From the NCBI GenBank assembly GCA_004212135.1, contig RXIE01000067.1, positions 1 through 7,268 on the forward strand: a DNA stretch of 7,268 nt, in the 5' to 3' direction. A program made the translations under genes and the position numbers. This stretch comes from Candidatus Methanophagales archaeon ANME-1-THS (lineage in GTDB: Archaea > Halobacteriota > Syntropharchaeia > Alkanophagales > Methanospirareceae). Shown piece by piece: positions 5,682-7,268 of the stretch. The stretch's first letter is position 1. Every line of letters begins with the position of its first letter. Below the pieces are notes generated by a model that saw nothing but the letters and a program-made list of their open reading frames with translations, was not told the origin of the DNA and ran no database searches.

Positions 5682-5762
5682 GAAGGGCTCAGTCAGGCGG
5701 ACGTGTTGCGGAATGCCCCTAAGAAGGAGGAGGGCTACTTTAAAAGCCCGAGGATATTGTGA
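5682..5762 (+). pseudogene. gatC: Displaced second copy of the gatC 3' end
   Basis: Reads EGLSQADVLRNAPKKEEGYF then KSPRIL and TGA, the same as the last codons of the complete gatC (5091-5171) except N to E and R to K. The first 21 bases after the opening GAA codon (5685-5705) are identical to 5094-5114. After that, seven codons differ silently (CTG/TTG, GCA/GCC, CCG/CCT, GGA/GGC, TAT/TAC, AGT/AGC, TTA/TTG). Upstream, homology stops abruptly and the frame meets a TAA at 5667-5669, so no gene can be translated. The mostly silent differences mean the two ends diverged while both were coding, and were brought together later. It is a remnant or an integration scar. Confidence 0.88.
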
Positions 5763-5782
5763 TTTCGATTTTGAAAGGGTGG

Positions 5783-5955
5783 TTAGTTTAGCTGCTGTCC
5801 AAGGGGACAATAGATGTAGGCCTGTAATTAAAGGTGCTAAACTGAATTTAGGTGCAAGGCCAATTTATGCACAAAATATATTTTGGTAGGTTAAACTTTA
5901 CATTCGCTTTCAGCTCCGTAAAACTACCAAACTAGAAAACGGAGTGGTAGTTTTT
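5783..5955 (+). ncRNA. Candidate structured RNA: branched fold followed by terminator-like stem
   Basis: In this gene-free stretch TTAGTTTAGC (5783-5792) pairs with GCTAAACTGA (5836-5845) over 10 bp with one G-U. Inside are a 5-bp hairpin TGTCC-aagg-GGACA (5796-5809) and a weaker GCCT/AGGT stem (5820-5823 with 5832-5835, one G-U) that abuts the closing stem, giving a possible three-way junction. A further GTGCA/TGCAC hairpin spans 5852-5872. The 10-bp stem with T-run at 5920-5955 could end the transcript. A TATA box exists upstream at 5662-5673. I recognise no known RNA family. No plus-strand frame here has a start and convincing protein. This is a hypothesis from pairing alone. Confidence 0.3.
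5914..5955. terminator. Interlocked inverted repeats with T-run; likely bidirectional terminator
   Basis: AAAACTACCA (5920-5929) pairs perfectly with TGGTAGTTTT (5945-5954), followed by one more T; the opposite strand also has a T-run after the stem. A second perfect pair, CTCCGT (5914-5919) with ACGGAG (5939-5944), interlocks with the first. The position, between the plus-strand structured stretch and the 3' end of the minus-strand HD gene (stop at 6025), suits a two-way terminator. Confidence 0.45.
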
Positions 5956-6024
5956 GTCTAAACTCGTGGATACTTTAATTCTGTCCTTAAAGCCCATACA
6001 TGTCCTTTAAAACAGCCAATTTCT

Positions 6025-6345
6025 TTATTTTTTATCATAAAATCCCTCAGCCCTCAACATCTGCTCTGCTTCATCTCTATTTTCATACGACACATATAAT
6101 CTGATTTGGTGGATCCCACCTATATTCTTTACGATTTTAGAATATGACGACAAAGGTTTAACCTCGCTCCCCTCGATTATAAAAATTTCCATGCCTCCGC
6201 TCACGTTATACCATAATTTTTCAGATAGGTCTTCGATGGGCATCAGGTCTTTTAGTAACTTCTTTGCGTTCTTTAATTTCTCTAAGTCCTTCTCATCAGG
6301 GCGTTCAGAAGTTTCGTAAACCCTCCTGATATGTTTTCTCTCCAA
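6025..6345 (-). CDS. C-terminal part of a split HD-domain protein
   Basis: 106 codons from a TTG at 6345, in exactly the same frame as the HD-domain gene upstream and separated from it only by TGA-ATA-GGG-ATT (6357-6346). It begins LERKHIRRVYETSE and later has MEIFIIEGSEVKPLSSYSKI followed by IRLYVSYENRDEAEQML. This fits the C-terminal domain of dNTPase-like HD proteins, which carry an R-x-x-(K/R)-x-V-Y-E motif, a (V/L)-x-P-L-S-x-x-S-x-I strand-turn and an R-(L/V)-Y-V strand. No ribosome binding site precedes the TTG. It is best read as the second half of one interrupted gene and not as an independent protein, although translation as a separate chain cannot be excluded. Confidence 0.6.
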   Translation of the reverse strand: MERKHIRRVYETSERPDEKDLEKLKNAKKLLKDLMPIEDLSEKLWYNVSGGMEIFIIEGSEVKPLSSYSKIVKNIGGIHQIRLYVSYENRDEAEQMLRAEGFYDKK

Positions 6346-6354
6346 AATCCCTAT

Positions 6355-7173
6355 TCAGTTCCTTTTTTCCTTGGCATTTGCCTTAATAAGTTGAAAAATC
6401 TTCCAATCGTCCCATTCTAGAAAATCATCCACAGCTTCTGGAAACATTCCATTCGGTAAAAGGGACTCAAAAACACGACCAAGGTGATAATCATATGCTC
6501 GTCGAGTTTTATGAAAATAAACTTGGGCGAATATTAGGTATCTCGCCAATATTAATTCTTCTGCAACATGCCATCCTCCATAATCAACTGCTAAAATAGG
6601 TTTTTCCTCTTCTGGTTCAATCGCAAGCTTAATTGTGTTAATCAACCTGTCTTTATCATATATCCCGTATTTCACTCCGATGTGATGAGAATCTCTCAAC
6701 AAATAATCTCCTCTATCTGCATCAAGCTGACTTGATATTAATGATTTCCAAAAGATTTTTTCACCAAGCACCTTTTCGTTTCCTTCTATTAAAGACGCTA
6801 CTTCTTCCGCTGATATGTTGTAATTGGTTCGATTTTCACGATGATTTTCTATGACCTCTCTTAAATTCTCTCTTATGATTTTAGCGGTGTAATCTTCGTG
6901 CCCATATTTTTTCCCCGTTGTTTTATTTTCTGGCATAAACTCTTCTCCAGAATGTGATAGTGGTGTATGTCCTACATCGTGTAACAAAGCCGCGATCCTG
7001 ACCAGTTGCTTATCTCTTTTTAGTCCTGAGTCATTGTATGATAATTTACTTTTCAGTATGGAAACATTTTCTTCTTTTAAAATTAGAGAGTCGTACATTA
7101 GGGTGGCAAGATGCATAACCCCCAAAGAGTGCTCAAACCTTGAATATACTGCGCTGGGATAGACCATATCCAT
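6355..7173 (-). CDS. HD-domain phosphohydrolase, N-terminally truncated and stopped by an in-frame TGA
   Basis: 272 aa with the metal-dependent HD fold of the dNTP triphosphohydrolase-like/SAMHD1-type family, which hydrolyses nucleotides or related phosphates in the cytoplasm; the substrate is unknown. Metal ligands are visible: H15 in YSRFEHSLGV, H65-D66 in ALLHDVGHTPLSH, and D151 in SQLDADRGDYLLRDS. Relatives have about 45 residues before the YPSAVYSRFEHSLG segment (a conserved D-P-(I/V)-H-G strand and F-Q-R-L-R helix). Here the frame opens only at MDMVYPS, an in-frame TGA lies at 7206-7204, and no other frame supplies the missing part. There is no ribosome binding site before the ATG. The C-terminal domain continues after the TGA. 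The composition is AT-rich compared with the left side. Probably a pseudogene. Confidence 0.82.
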   Translation of the reverse strand: MDMVYPSAVYSRFEHSLGVMHLATLMYDSLILKEENVSILKSKLSYNDSGLKRDKQLVRIAALLHDVGHTPLSHSGEEFMPENKTTGKKYGHEDYTAKIIRENLREVIENHRENRTNYNISAEEVASLIEGNEKVLGEKIFWKSLISSQLDADRGDYLLRDSHHIGVKYGIYDKDRLINTIKLAIEPEEEKPILAVDYGGWHVAEELILARYLIFAQVYFHKTRRAYDYHLGRVFESLLPNGMFPEAVDDFLEWDDWKIFQLIKANAKEKRN

Positions 7174-7268
7174 GTGTGTTCGGTTAAGTAACCCATCGTT
7201 CCATCAACCTCTCTCGGTTGACATTTGGATCGCATCCCTGGTCAAGGTAAATGGTGTACAAAGTAAGC
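7174..7268 (-). other. Sequence upstream of the HD gene; possible end of another reading frame
   Basis: No frame here encodes the missing HD N-terminus. One minus-strand frame runs from the window edge to a TAA at 7186-7184 and reads LTLYTIYLDQGCDPNVNRER then LMERWVT, which looks protein-like but is too short to identify. If real, its stop lies ten bases before the HD ATG, and the HD gene was truncated by a join at about 7174-7190. Confidence 0.25.

Noticed and set aside
5775..5850. Possible tRNA (GGTGGTTAGTTTAGC resembles a D-arm)
   Set aside because: No T-arm GGTTCRANNCC motif, no 7-bp acceptor pairing at tRNA distance and no proper anticodon arm.
5763..5889. Short plus-strand frame (FDFERVVSLAAVQGDNRCRP...) after the gatC fragment
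   Set aside because: No start codon with a ribosome binding site, about 45 codons, no recognisable family; base pairing explains the stretch at least as well.
1..7268. CRISPR array or complete defence system
   Set aside because: No regularly spaced repeats and no cas, nuclease or other defence gene; only hicBA debris and a broken HD gene are present.

Overview
The window looks archaeal, most probably euryarchaeal, but this rests on gene style (a GatCAB subunit, small zinc-ribbon protein, archaeal-type sugar nucleotidyltransferase, T-rich 3' tracts, TATA-like boxes) and not on a marker gene, so lineage stays open. The left three quarters have balanced base composition (36 G+C in the 60 bases at 1081-1140). 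The right end is clearly AT-rich (19 G+C in the 60 bases at 6001-6060), which suggests a different origin for roughly 5.76-7.27 kb.

Layout, left to right. The first 128 bases are the C-terminal end of what looks like a branched-chain amino acid aminotransferase (+). A complete P-type cation ATPase (+, about 925 aa) follows; it has all catalytic motifs but altered residues at two or three expected cation ligands. Directly downstream is a damaged hicBA toxin-antitoxin pair. The antitoxin hicB reads perfectly but has no ATG, GTG or TTG start. The toxin hicA keeps only about its first 14 codons and then runs into foreign sequence, which on the opposite strand reads like a decayed small protein gene with one TAG. 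Next, on the minus strand, is a sugar-1-phosphate nucleotidyltransferase with a left-handed beta-helix tail.

An intergenic region with a 21-base direct repeat and hairpins separates this gene from divergently transcribed gatC (+), the small subunit of the tRNA-dependent amidotransferase. The last 24 codons of gatC occur a second time about 590 bases downstream, with seven synonymous and only two amino-acid-changing codon differences. Between the two copies sits one minus-strand gene for an 87-aa zinc-finger/zinc-ribbon protein. This arrangement resembles an integration scar in which an element restores the 3' end of its target gene and leaves the old 3' end displaced.

The AT-rich right end begins with a gene-free stretch (5763-6024) holding a 10-bp stem that encloses a branched fold, then an interlocked pair of inverted repeats with a T-run. 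It ends with an HD-domain phosphohydrolase gene on the minus strand. That gene is broken: it lacks the usual N-terminal segment and is split by an in-frame TGA. Overall, housekeeping genes (amino acid, ion, sugar nucleotide, tRNA charging) are interleaved with debris of mobile or toxin-antitoxin modules. No complete novel defence or mobile system is visible; the strongest leads are the gatC 3' duplication and the structured intergenic region beside it.
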